DNA from: Tessaracoccus sp. MC1679
GTDB taxonomy: Bacteria > Actinomycetota > Actinomycetes > Propionibacteriales > Propionibacteriaceae
Reading direction: 5' to 3'
Assembly (NCBI RefSeq): GCF_014164775.1
Contig: NZ_JACJGB010000005.1
Span: 186,001-250,000 of the forward strand
Length of the DNA: 64,000 bases
Shown here in pieces: positions 50,770 through 59,414 of the stretch; position 1 is the first letter of the stretch; the number at the start of each line of letters is the position of its first letter. Made by a program: the position numbers and the translations under genes. The notes under the pieces were generated by a model. That model was not told where the DNA came from, did no database searches, and saw only the letters and a list, made by a program, of their open reading frames with translations.

Positions 50770-52389
50770 GTGGCCACCTCAGCGAAGAGGGGGCGCCCCG
50801 GCGTCGTCCTCACTGTCTTCCTGCTCATCATCGCGGGTCTCTACACCATCATGGCGGCCACCAACACGTGGACCCCGAAGCTCGGCCTTGACCTCAAGGG
50901 CGGGCAGACGATCACCCTGACGGCCACGAACGACGCAGTGCCCATGGAGTCGCTCGAGTTGGCCCGCGACATCATGCAGCAGCGCGTCGACGGCCTCGGT
51001 GTCGGTGAGGCCTCAGTGGTCATCCAGGGCGAGCGCAACATCGTTGTCTCGGCGCCCAACGTCGAGCGCGACGATCTGGTCCAGCTCGTGGGAGCCACCG
51101 CCCAGCTCGAGTTCCGCCCCGTGCTCCAGGTGGCCGCGGGCACCGGCACGGACCCGTCGGCCTCTCCGGACCCGTCCGAGTCGCCGCTGCCAGGTCTCCC
51201 CGAACCCGCCCCCAGCCCCACGCCCTCCCCGTCGCCCGGCCCGGACGGCGAGCCGGTGGATCAGCTGCCCATCGCCGAGGTGCTCGCTTTTGAGCCTACG
51301 GAGGCCGAGTACCAGGCGTTCCTGGACTTCACGTGCGGCGACGAGGTGGCCGACGATCCGCTGACCTCCCAAGTGGCCTGTGACACGGAGGGCTTTCAGA
51401 AGTACCTCCTGGCCCCCGTCGCGGTGCGCGGTCAGGATCTCTCCACCGCCTCGTTCGGGATTCCCCAGGGTGAGCTGCAGTACGCGGTGACGCTCAGCTT
51501 CAACGCCGAGGGCACCGCCAGCATGTCTGAGCTGACCGGCGCCCTGGTCGGTGCGGCCGAGCCGCGCAACATGTTCGCGATCGTCCTCGACGGCAAGGTC
51601 GAGTCAGCGGCCACGGCCGAGAGCCGGATCACCAACGGCGACGCGATCATCCGCGGCGGGTTCACCGCCGAGTCGGCTGCAGGCCTGGCCAACGTGCTCA
51701 AGTACGGCTCCCTGCCGCTGTCGTTCGAGCCGTCCCAGGTCGAGACCGTCTCGGCCACCCTGGGCGGCGAGCAGCTCCGGGTCGGCATCATCGCCGGCAT
51801 GATCGGGCTCCTCGTGGTCATGCTCTACAGCTTCCTCTACTACCGCGGCATGGGCATCGTCGTGGTGCTCTCGCTCGCGGTGGCCGCGTCGGCCACCTAC
51901 GCGATGATGGTGCTACTGGGTTCCGTGATGGGCTTCGCGCTCAACCTTCCCGGCATCGCAGGTGCCATCGTCGGCATCGCCGTCACCGCCGACTCGTTCA
52001 TCATCTACTTCGAGCGGATCCGCGACGAGATCCGGGAGGGGCGCAGTCTCAAGTCCGCACTCTCGGCCGGTTGGGCGAAGGCGCGCGGCACCATCGTCAT
52101 CTCCGACGCGGTGTCGCTCCTCTCGGCCGTGGTGCTGTTCGTCCTGGCCGTCGGGGCGGTCAAGGGCTTCGCGTTCACGCTCGGCCTCACCACGCTCATC
52201 GACCTGGCCGTGGTGTTCTTCTTCACCAAGCCCCTGGTCGAACTGCTCAGCCGCACGAAGTTCTTCGGGGAGGGTCACAAGTGGTCCGGGCTCGACGCCC
52301 ACCGCATGGGCGTCACCCGGGACTCCCTTCTCGGGCGCCGCATCAGGCGCGCTACGGCCGCCGCCCCAACCGTCCCGCAGGAGGCCTGA
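50770..52389 (+). CDS. secD: Protein translocase subunit SecD
   Basis: The 539-residue SecD half of the proton-driven SecDF complex that pulls exported proteins out at the membrane. The first membrane helix is near residues 10-30. The P1 region holds GLDLKGGQTITL and MQQRVDGLGVGEASV. The periplasmic loop contains a Pro/Ser-rich insert (about residues 128-160). The C-terminal half has five helices, with the RND signature region (AGIAGAIVGIAVTADSFIIYFERIRDEIREG). It starts with GTG 2 bp after yajC and overlaps secF (TGATG). Confidence 0.96.
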   Translation: MATSAKRGRPGVVLTVFLLIIAGLYTIMAATNTWTPKLGLDLKGGQTITLTATNDAVPMESLELARDIMQQRVDGLGVGEASVVIQGERNIVVSAPNVERDDLVQLVGATAQLEFRPVLQVAAGTGTDPSASPDPSESPLPGLPEPAPSPTPSPSPGPDGEPVDQLPIAEVLAFEPTEAEYQAFLDFTCGDEVADDPLTSQVACDTEGFQKYLLAPVAVRGQDLSTASFGIPQGELQYAVTLSFNAEGTASMSELTGALVGAAEPRNMFAIVLDGKVESAATAESRITNGDAIIRGGFTAESAAGLANVLKYGSLPLSFEPSQVETVSATLGGEQLRVGIIAGMIGLLVVMLYSFLYYRGMGIVVVLSLAVAASATYAMMVLLGSVMGFALNLPGIAGAIVGIAVTADSFIIYFERIRDEIREGRSLKSALSAGWAKARGTIVISDAVSLLSAVVLFVLAVGAVKGFAFTLGLTTLIDLAVVFFFTKPLVELLSRTKFFGEGHKWSGLDAHRMGVTRDSLLGRRIRRATAAAPTVPQEA

Positions 52390-53513
52390 TGTCCACCAGG
52401 AAGCTCGGGATCGCCGAGCGGCTCTACACGGGCCAGACCAGCTACGACTTCATCAAGCACCGGCGCCTGTGGTTCATCGTGTCGGCCGTCATCATCGGCG
52501 TCTCCCTGCTGCTGCTCGTGTTGCGCGGTCTCACCCTCGGCATCGAGTTCAGCGGGGGCACCGACTTCCAGGCCCCGATGAGCATCCAGCAGGGCACCGT
52601 CGACGAGGTGCGCGCGCAGATGGACGACGTCGCCGTCGAGGACCTTGCCCCGCAGGTGTTCGCCCTCGGCGAGGACTCGATCCGCGTGCAGACCCGGGCG
52701 CTCAGCCCAGACGAGACCAACACCGTTCGTGGTGAGGTGGCCCGCATCGCGGGCTCGACGGTCGACGACGTCACCTACAACGCCATCAGCGGCTCCTGGG
52801 GAGAGCAGATCACCCGCCAGGGCACCATCGCTCTGGTGGTGTTCATCGTGCTGGTGATGGCGTTGATCGCCGCCTACTTCAGGGACTGGAAGATGTCCGT
52901 GGCCGCGGTCGTGGCCGTCTTCCACGACCTGCTCGTCACGGTGGGCGTCTACGCGGCGGTGGGCTTCACCGTCACCCCGTCGACCGTGATCGGCGTGCTG
53001 ACCATCCTCGCGTACTCGTTGTACGACACCGTCGTGGTGTTCGACAAGATCCGCGAGAACGTCAAGGGCATCGAGCACACGAGCCACACCTACTCGGAGC
53101 AGGCCAACCTGGCCGTGAACCAGGTCCTGGTGCGCTCGCTCAACACCACCGTGATCGGCGTGCTGCCCGTCCTGGCCCTGTTCATCGCCGGCGCCACGCT
53201 GCAGAGCGGGCCCCTGGCCGATCTCGGCCTCGCGCTGCTCATCGGCATGATCGCCGGCGCCTACTCGTCGCTGTTCATCGCCGCGCCGATCCTCGCGTGG
53301 CTGCGGGAACGCGAACCGGCCATGGTGGAGCACCGTGAGCAGCTGGCCCGTCGCAAGGCCCGCGCCGCGCAGCGCGCCGGCGCCCACAAGCAGCAGTTGG
53401 ACGCCGCAGCAGAGCCGATGGCCCTCGTCGACGGCGAGGCATTCCTGGCCGCCGGCGTGCGTCAGCAGAGGCGCACCGGCGGGTCCCGTGCGGAGCGGAA
53501 GGGCAAGCGATGA
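52389..53513 (+). CDS. secF: Protein translocase subunit SecF
   Basis: A 374-residue partner of SecD. It has a first helix (RLWFIVSAVIIGVSLLLLVLRGL), LGIEFSGGTDFQA, a short periplasmic domain and five C-terminal helices. The RND motif is LTILAYSLYDTVVVFDKIRENVKG. A basic cytoplasmic tail ends QRRTGGSRAERKGKR. ATGA overlap with apt. Confidence 0.96.
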   Translation: MSTRKLGIAERLYTGQTSYDFIKHRRLWFIVSAVIIGVSLLLLVLRGLTLGIEFSGGTDFQAPMSIQQGTVDEVRAQMDDVAVEDLAPQVFALGEDSIRVQTRALSPDETNTVRGEVARIAGSTVDDVTYNAISGSWGEQITRQGTIALVVFIVLVMALIAAYFRDWKMSVAAVVAVFHDLLVTVGVYAAVGFTVTPSTVIGVLTILAYSLYDTVVVFDKIRENVKGIEHTSHTYSEQANLAVNQVLVRSLNTTVIGVLPVLALFIAGATLQSGPLADLGLALLIGMIAGAYSSLFIAAPILAWLREREPAMVEHREQLARRKARAAQRAGAHKQQLDAAAEPMALVDGEAFLAAGVRQQRRTGGSRAERKGKR

Positions 53514-54058
53514 TCGTCAACGAATCCGTCAAGCGCCGCGAGCTGGTGGGCGGACTGATCTCCGACGTGCCGGACTTCCCACGCCCCGGTGTGGTGTTCA
53601 AGGACATCACTCCGCTGCTGGCGTCCCCGCAGGGGTTCCAGGCGGCGGTCACCGAGCTCGTCACGACGGCTCCGCGCGGCATCGACGTGGTGGTGGGCAT
53701 GGAAGCGCGAGGGTTCATCTTCGCCGCACCCGTCGCGCTGGCGCTCGGCGCCGGTTTCGTGCCCGTGCGGAAGCCCGGAAAGCTGCCCGGTGAGACGATC
53801 TCGGAGTCCTTCGAGCTGGAATACGGGTTCGAGACCCTCTCGATGCACCGCGACGCCATCCGGCAGGGGGCGCGGGTGCTGGTGGTCGACGACGTCCTCG
53901 CCACCGGCGGCACCGTGGGGGCCACGGCCGCTCTGGTCAAGCAGATGGGGGCCGAGCTGGTGCACGTCAGCGTCCTGATGGAACTGAGCTTCCTGGGGGG
54001 TCGCCAACGGCTCGCTGAGCTGGGGATCGACAATCTCACCGCAGTCCTGACAGTCTGA
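53510..54058 (+). CDS. apt: Adenine phosphoribosyltransferase
   Basis: A 182-residue purine-salvage enzyme that makes AMP from adenine and PRPP. It shows ISDVPDFPRPGVVFKDITPLL, VVVGMEARGFIFAAPVALALGAGFVPVRKPGKLPGET and the PRPP-binding motif VLVVDDVLATGGTVGA. The apt-rel pairing seen in many actinobacteria is interrupted here by a K+ channel gene. Confidence 0.96.
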   Translation: MIVNESVKRRELVGGLISDVPDFPRPGVVFKDITPLLASPQGFQAAVTELVTTAPRGIDVVVGMEARGFIFAAPVALALGAGFVPVRKPGKLPGETISESFELEYGFETLSMHRDAIRQGARVLVVDDVLATGGTVGATAALVKQMGAELVHVSVLMELSFLGGRQRLAELGIDNLTAVLTV

Positions 54059-54061
54059 GCC

Positions 54062-55147
54062 ATGGCCAAGTTGGAGCCCGGCGGACGGGGCGGGGTGCTG
54101 TCGCTGGTGAGCCTGCCGCGGATCACCTCCTCGCCGTTCAAGGAGCTCGCACGGCGGGCACTGCTGGCGCTGCTGCTCCTGATGGTCAGCACGATGATCG
54201 TGTGGCTGGACCGCGACAGCTACGCCGACAACACCGCTGCCGACGGCGTGTCCCTGCTGGACGCGCTGTACTACTCCACTGTCACGCTGACAACCACGGG
54301 CTACGGTGACATCACGCCGTTCGCTGCGCATGCCCGCCTGATCAACGTGCTCGTGGTCACCCCGCTGCGCATCGGCTTCCTCGTCCTCCTCGTCGGCACC
54401 ACCATCGAGGTGCTGACGAAGGAGGGGAGCCGGAGCATCAAAGACACGTTCTGGAGGAGGAAGATGCGCAACCACGTCGTCGTGATCGGTTACGGCACCA
54501 AGGGCCGCAGCGCCGTCAACACGCTGCGCCGCCACGGTGAGGCCGCGGACAAGATTCTGGTCATCGACGCGCACGCCAGCGCTGTGGCTGACGCCAACTT
54601 CGACGGGCTCGCCGCGTTCCAGGGCGACGCCACCCGCCGTGAGCTGCTGCGCCGTGCCGAGATCAGCAAGGCCAAGCAGGTCATCATCTCCCTGGACCGC
54701 GACGACACAGCCATCCTGGCCACGCTCACCGTCCGGCAACTCAACCCCACCGCAGGCGTGGTCGTCGCGGTGCGCGAGCACGAGAACGTCCCGCTGGTGC
54801 GGCAGTCAGGTGCGTCGTCGGTGGTGACCAGCTCCGAGACCGTCGGCCGGCTCCTCGGGCTCTCGGCCATCGGACCAGAGCTGGGCACCATCATGCAGGA
54901 CATGCTCACCGGGGCCGAGGGTCTCGAGGTTCACCAGAGGCTGGCCGAGCCGCAGGAGGCCGGGCAGCCGCCGTCGGCCGTGCAGGGTGAACGCGTCATC
55001 GGCATCATCCGCAACGGAACCCTGCGCCGCTTCTACGATCAGACGGCCACCAAGATCGAGATCGGGGACGAGCTGATCGTCGTGCGTCGCGCGCAGCCGC
55101 CGGCCAAGGATTCACACGGGCTGCTGTCGCGCCCCTACGACGAGTAG
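54062..55147 (+). CDS. Two-helix K+ channel with TrkA-N (RCK) domain
   Basis: A 361-residue protein. The membrane part has an N-terminal helix (ALLALLLLMVSTMIVWL), a pore loop with the filter TTTGYGD (residues 77-83) and an inner helix (LINVLVVTPLRIGFLVLLVGTTIEVL). The RCK domain begins HVVVIGYGTKGRSAVNTL and continues with a nucleotide-binding pattern and a TrkA_C-like end (VIGIIRNGTLRRFYDQTATKIEIGDELIVVRR). It is a ligand-gated K+ channel in the membrane. It starts 3 bp after apt. Confidence 0.92.
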   Translation: MAKLEPGGRGGVLSLVSLPRITSSPFKELARRALLALLLLMVSTMIVWLDRDSYADNTAADGVSLLDALYYSTVTLTTTGYGDITPFAAHARLINVLVVTPLRIGFLVLLVGTTIEVLTKEGSRSIKDTFWRRKMRNHVVVIGYGTKGRSAVNTLRRHGEAADKILVIDAHASAVADANFDGLAAFQGDATRRELLRRAEISKAKQVIISLDRDDTAILATLTVRQLNPTAGVVVAVREHENVPLVRQSGASSVVTSSETVGRLLGLSAIGPELGTIMQDMLTGAEGLEVHQRLAEPQEAGQPPSAVQGERVIGIIRNGTLRRFYDQTATKIEIGDELIVVRRAQPPAKDSHGLLSRPYDE

Positions 55148-55152
55148 GCGGC

Positions 55153-55158
55153 TACGAT
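55153..55158 (+). promoter_or_regulatory. -10 box upstream of rel
   Basis: TACGAT lies 31 bp before the ATG; GAAGGGAGG is the ribosome site. Confidence 0.4.
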
Positions 55159-55189
55159 TGGGCTTTAGCGGCGCGAAGGGAGGCGACCC

Positions 55190-57463
55190 ATGTCAGAGGA
55201 TTCGCTGACCGGCGTGTCGCGGCTGGTGACCGGCCCCGAGCAGCCGCGGTTGCGGATGCGGCACAGGCTGGCCCGTCTCGGCGCGGTGCGCTCCAAGTCC
55301 GCCGTGCTGGACCCGCTGTTCAGGATCGTGAAGTCCAACCATCCCAAGGCGGATCTCGACGTGATCGAGCGCGCCTACCGGGTGGCCGATCAGTGCCACG
55401 AGGGGCAGAAGCGGAAGTCGGGGGATCCCTACATCACGCACCCGCTGGCCGTCGCCACCATCCTGGCCGAGCTCGGGATGACCGAACCGGTGCTGGTGGC
55501 CGCGCTCCTGCACGACACCGTCGAGGACACGCCCTATTCGCTGGAGCAGCTGCGGCTGGACTTCTCAGACGAGGTCGCGCGAATGGTCGACGGTGTCACG
55601 AAGCTGGACAAGCTGACCTACGGGGAGACGGCCAAGGCGGAGACGATCCGCAAGATGATCATGGCCACCTCCGAGGAGGTGCGGGTCCTGGTGATCAAGC
55701 TGGCGGACCGGCTGCACAACATGCGCACCATCGGTTTCCTGAGGCCGGACAAGCAGGTCCGGATCGCCACCGAGACCCTCAACATCTTCGCCCCGCTGGC
55801 CCACCGGCTGGGCATGAACACCATCAAGTGGGAGCTGGAGGACCTCTCGTTCTCCGTCATCGAGCCCAAGGTCTATTCGGAGATCGTGGACATGGTGGCC
55901 CAGCAGGCCCCCTACCGGGAGCGGTACCTGAGGGAACTGATCGCCGAGTTCCAGAACCTGCTCAGCGAGGCGAAGATCACCGCCACCGTCTACGGCCGCC
56001 CCAAGCACTACTACTCCATCTATCAGAAGATGATGGTCCGCGGCCGTGACTTCAAGGAGATCTACGATCTCATCGGGCTGCGCGTCCTCGTCCAGGACAC
56101 CGCCACCTGCTACGCGGTGCTGGGGGTGGCGCATGCCGCGTGGAAGCCCATCCCCGGCCGGTTCAAGGACTACATCGCCGGGCCGAAGTTCAACCTCTAC
56201 CAGTCGCTCCACACCACCGTGCTGGGCGCCAACAACGAGCCCGTCGAGCTGCAGATCCGCACCCACGAGATGCACCGTCGCGCCGAGTACGGCGTCGCGG
56301 CGCACTGGAAGTACAAGGCGGACCTCCGCGAGGGCGTCACGCCCGAGGATGCCGGCCTGCGCGCCATGCACCAGCTTGGCGTGATGTCGAAGGAGACGGA
56401 AGACCCCAGCGAGTTCCTGGACTCGGTGATGTTCGAGATCAACTCCGACGAGATCTACGTCTTCACGCCCAAGGGCGAGGTGATCGCGCTGCCGCTGGGT
56501 GCCACGCCCGTGGACTTCGCGTTCGCCGTCCACACCGAAGTGGGCTACCGCTGCATCGGCGCCCGCGTCAACGGCCGGCTGGTCGCGCTCAGCACCCGGC
56601 TGGCCCAGGGCGACAAGGTGGAGATCCTCACCTCGAAGGCCGAGGGGGCGGGTCCCAGCCGTGACTGGCTGGGCTTCGTCGTCTCCAGCCGCGCCCGGCA
56701 GAAGATCAAGGCGCACTTCTCGCGCGAGCGCCGCGACGTCGCCATCGAGCAGGGCAAGGATGCGCTGGCCAAGGACCTGCGCCGCACCGGAATCCCGATG
56801 CAGCGCCTCCTGACGCTGGAGAACCTGACGGCCGTGGCCAACGAGCTGGGCCTGAAGGACGTTCCCAACCTGTACGCCGCCATCGGGGAGGGGCACCTCG
56901 GCTCCCAGGGCGTGGTGGAGAAGCTCATCGTGCTGCACGGTGGCGAGGAGGAGACCGTAGACACGGTCACCGAGGACGTCGTGGTGAGGCAGCGCAGGCG
57001 CCCGGTGCGCGACGGCGCCCACATCCTCGTCGACGGCGACAGCTCGGTGGCCGCGAAGTTCGCGAAGTGCTGCTATCCGTTGCCGGGGGACGAGATCATC
57101 GGATTCGTCACCCGCAGCGAGGGGGTGTCCGTGCATCGCGCGGACTGCTCCAACGTGCCGGCGCTGATGAAGGAGCCGGAGCGCATCGTCGACGTGGCGT
57201 GGTCCGGCCACGAGCAGGGCGCGAGCTTCCTGGTCACGATCCAGATCGAGGGAATCGACAGGGCACGTCTGCTGTCGGACGTCTCATCGGTGCTGTCCGA
57301 GCAGCACGTCGACATCCTCTCGGTCAACATCACCACCAACAAGCAGCGCCAGTTCAGCGGCCGGATGACGTTCGAATCGGCAGATCCGACGCACCTGCAG
57401 CATGTGATCCGTCAGGTGCGCCGGATCCCTGGGGTCTACGACGTGTATCGGGTGGCGGGTTAG
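55190..57463 (+). CDS. rel: Bifunctional (p)ppGpp synthetase/hydrolase Rel
   Basis: The 757-residue stringent-response enzyme. The N-terminal HD hydrolase has GDPYITHPLAVATILAELG, ALLHDTVEDT and RLHNMRT. The synthetase domain has YGRPKHYYSIYQKM, IYDLIGLRVLV and FKDYIAGPKFNLYQSLHTTV with VELQIRTHEMH. TGS (DEIYVFTPKGEVIALPLGATPVDFAFAVH), helical, zinc-finger-type (CCYPLPGDEIIGFVTR) and ACT domains follow. Both active sites look intact. Its TAG overlaps the stop of the convergent DUF349 gene by 3 bp. Confidence 0.96.
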   Translation: MSEDSLTGVSRLVTGPEQPRLRMRHRLARLGAVRSKSAVLDPLFRIVKSNHPKADLDVIERAYRVADQCHEGQKRKSGDPYITHPLAVATILAELGMTEPVLVAALLHDTVEDTPYSLEQLRLDFSDEVARMVDGVTKLDKLTYGETAKAETIRKMIMATSEEVRVLVIKLADRLHNMRTIGFLRPDKQVRIATETLNIFAPLAHRLGMNTIKWELEDLSFSVIEPKVYSEIVDMVAQQAPYRERYLRELIAEFQNLLSEAKITATVYGRPKHYYSIYQKMMVRGRDFKEIYDLIGLRVLVQDTATCYAVLGVAHAAWKPIPGRFKDYIAGPKFNLYQSLHTTVLGANNEPVELQIRTHEMHRRAEYGVAAHWKYKADLREGVTPEDAGLRAMHQLGVMSKETEDPSEFLDSVMFEINSDEIYVFTPKGEVIALPLGATPVDFAFAVHTEVGYRCIGARVNGRLVALSTRLAQGDKVEILTSKAEGAGPSRDWLGFVVSSRARQKIKAHFSRERRDVAIEQGKDALAKDLRRTGIPMQRLLTLENLTAVANELGLKDVPNLYAAIGEGHLGSQGVVEKLIVLHGGEEETVDTVTEDVVVRQRRRPVRDGAHILVDGDSSVAAKFAKCCYPLPGDEIIGFVTRSEGVSVHRADCSNVPALMKEPERIVDVAWSGHEQGASFLVTIQIEGIDRARLLSDVSSVLSEQHVDILSVNITTNKQRQFSGRMTFESADPTHLQHVIRQVRRIPGVYDVYRVAG

Positions 57464-58704
57464 CCCGTGAAGTCCGCGAGGGTCTCGCGGGCCTGCTCCA
57501 GCCAGCTCTGATACGTCTCGATGGACTGCTTGGCGTCCTTGGCCCGCTTCGCGTCACCCTTGGCCTCGGCCGCTGCCAGGTCCTTCTCGAGCTTGGCGAT
57601 CTGGGCCTCGAACATGGCGACGGTGTCCTGGGCTCGCTTGCGCGCCTCCGGATCCGTCCGGCGCCACTCGTCGGCCTCCATCGTGGCCATCTTGTCCCCG
57701 AGCGCGCGCACGCGGGCGTCCAGGTCCCGCATCGCGGTCCGCGGCACGTGACCGAGCTGGTTGAGCTTGCCCAGGAAGTCGCGGTGGATGGTCTTGGCGG
57801 CCTCCACATCCGTGACGCCTTCCAGGTCCTTCTCCGCCTGCTCGACCAACGCCAACCGGGCAGCGAGATTCTCCGCCTGCTCGCCGTCGACGGCGCTCTG
57901 TGCCGCGGTGCGTGCGTCGAAGAAGGCGTCCTGGATGGCGCGGAACTTCGCCCAGAGGGCGTCATCCTCGGCGCGGCGCGCGCTCCCGGCCGCCTTCCAG
58001 CGCTGCATCAGGTCACGGAACGCGGCCGACGTGGCGCCCCAGTCCGTTGAGGTGGCCAGCGGCTCGGCCTCGGCGATGATGGCCTCCTTGGCTTCCTTCG
58101 CCCCGTCCCGGCGCTGGTTCAGCTCACCGAAGTGGGTCTTGCGTCGGCGCGTGTACTGCGTGCGGGCCGAGGAGAAGCGGTGCCACAGCTCGTTGTCCGT
58201 GGCGCGGTCCACCCGGGGGAGCGCCTTCCACTCCTCGAGAAGCACGCGGAACCTGTCCACGCCGCCGCGCCAGTCGTCACCCTCAGCGAGCTTCTCGGCC
58301 TCCTCGACCATGGCCTCCTTGGCGGCGACAGTGACGGAGTTCTGTTCCGCCCGCTGCGCCTTCCTGGCCTCGATCTGGGCCGGGAGCACCTCAAGCAGGG
58401 CGTCCAGTCGGCGGGTCAGGGCCTCCAGGTTCCCGACGGCGTTGGCCCCGGTCACGTTCGTGCGTGCGGTGCCGATCGCGGAGCGTGCCTCCTCCGGCGA
58501 CATGGCCTGGGCGGCCACCCGTGACTCGAGGAGGCCCACCTCCGCAGCCAGATTCTGGAAGCGCCGAACGTAGAACGCCATGGCTTCATCAGGGGTGGAG
58601 TCGGGGATCTGCCCGACACTTCGTTCGGTGTCACCCACGCGGACATAGACCGTGCCGTCGGCATCGACGCGGCCAAAATCAGAGGGCGCTTGCGATTCGC
58701 TCAT
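57460..58704 (-). CDS. DUF349-domain protein
   Basis: A 414-residue, largely helical protein made of repeated DUF349 modules (DRFRVLLEEWKALPRVDRATDNELWHRFSSARTQYTRRR; AAFRDLMQRWKAAGSARRAEDDALWAKFRAIQDAFFDAR). A short beta-like N-terminus (DFGRVDADGTVYVRVGDTERSVGQ) and a coiled-coil C-terminus frame them. Function is poorly known. It faces rel tail to tail, and its stop and the rel stop share bases (TTAG). The ATG has TAGATT 6 nt upstream, so it is probably leaderless. Confidence 0.88.
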   Translation of the reverse strand: MSESQAPSDFGRVDADGTVYVRVGDTERSVGQIPDSTPDEAMAFYVRRFQNLAAEVGLLESRVAAQAMSPEEARSAIGTARTNVTGANAVGNLEALTRRLDALLEVLPAQIEARKAQRAEQNSVTVAAKEAMVEEAEKLAEGDDWRGGVDRFRVLLEEWKALPRVDRATDNELWHRFSSARTQYTRRRKTHFGELNQRRDGAKEAKEAIIAEAEPLATSTDWGATSAAFRDLMQRWKAAGSARRAEDDALWAKFRAIQDAFFDARTAAQSAVDGEQAENLAARLALVEQAEKDLEGVTDVEAAKTIHRDFLGKLNQLGHVPRTAMRDLDARVRALGDKMATMEADEWRRTDPEARKRAQDTVAMFEAQIAKLEKDLAAAEAKGDAKRAKDAKQSIETYQSWLEQARETLADFTG

Positions 58705-58734
58705 GGGCCCAATCTAGCCGTATAGGGTGTCGTC
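58705..58734. promoter_or_regulatory. Divergent leaderless promoters in 30 bp
   Basis: On the minus strand TAGATT (58716-58711) ends 6 nt before the DUF349 ATG. On the plus strand TAGGGT (58723-58728), within TATAGGGT, ends 6 nt before the MBL GTG. The two -10 boxes are only 6 bp apart, so both polymerases cannot bind at once. Confidence 0.55.
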
Positions 58735-59406
58735 GTGCTCATCCAGCCAATCCAGGTATCGCCCTGGCAGTCCAACTGCTATCTCGTCTCACCGCACGAG
58801 GACACCGCCGAGTGCATCATCGTCGATCCGGGCATCACGGCGGCCGAGCCGGTGCTGGCCGCAGTGGCCGAGCGTGGGCTGCATCCGGTGGCGCTGATCG
58901 CCACCCACGGCCACCTGGACCACGTAGGAGACGCGCATCTCCTGGCGGCCCACTGGAACATCCCCCTGTACCTGGCGAAGGCCGATCAGCACCTGTTGGT
59001 CCGGCCCGGCGACGGGCTCGGCCCCCAGGGAGGTCAGCTGATGCGTCAGCTCACCGGCTCGGACACGCTGCCGCCCGTGGCGGACGTGCGTGACCTCGAG
59101 GGTCCGATCACGCTGGCGAGAATCCAGGTGACTCCGTTCCCGGCCCCCGGCCATACCTCGGGATCCACCCTCCTGGAGTTCACCTCCGCGCGCACCTCCG
59201 TGGTATTCACCGGCGACGTGCTGTTCGCGGGCACGATCGGGCGCACCGACCTGCCCGGCGGTAGCATGGCCGAGATGCGCGAGTCGCTGCGGCGCATCGC
59301 CCTGCACTTCCCGGCCGAGACGCCGCTGCTGCCCGGCCACGGCCAGCCCACCAGCATCGGCCAGGAGCTCGACTCGAACCCCTTCCTGCAGCCGAACCCC
59401 TTGTGA
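58735..59406 (+). CDS. MBL-fold metallo-hydrolase (glyoxalase II-like)
   Basis: A 223-residue cytosolic hydrolase with the zinc motif THGHLDHVGDAH (His58, His60, Asp62, His63). A downstream His is in FPAPGHTSGS, an Asp in VFTGDVLFAGTIGRTDLPGG, and the last His in LLPGHGQPTS. This is the standard pattern of glyoxalase II-like thioesterases found before hisS in many actinobacteria. The thioester substrate is not known. Its stop overlaps a GTG, but the hisS start is placed just downstream. Confidence 0.88.
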   Translation: MLIQPIQVSPWQSNCYLVSPHEDTAECIIVDPGITAAEPVLAAVAERGLHPVALIATHGHLDHVGDAHLLAAHWNIPLYLAKADQHLLVRPGDGLGPQGGQLMRQLTGSDTLPPVADVRDLEGPITLARIQVTPFPAPGHTSGSTLLEFTSARTSVVFTGDVLFAGTIGRTDLPGGSMAEMRESLRRIALHFPAETPLLPGHGQPTSIGQELDSNPFLQPNPL

Positions 59407-59414
59407 GGAACCCT

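Noticed and set aside
59403-59414. hisS start at GTG 59403 overlapping the MBL stop
   Set aside because: The family start and a well-placed GAGGA favour GTG 59415; the overlap geometry alone is not decisive.
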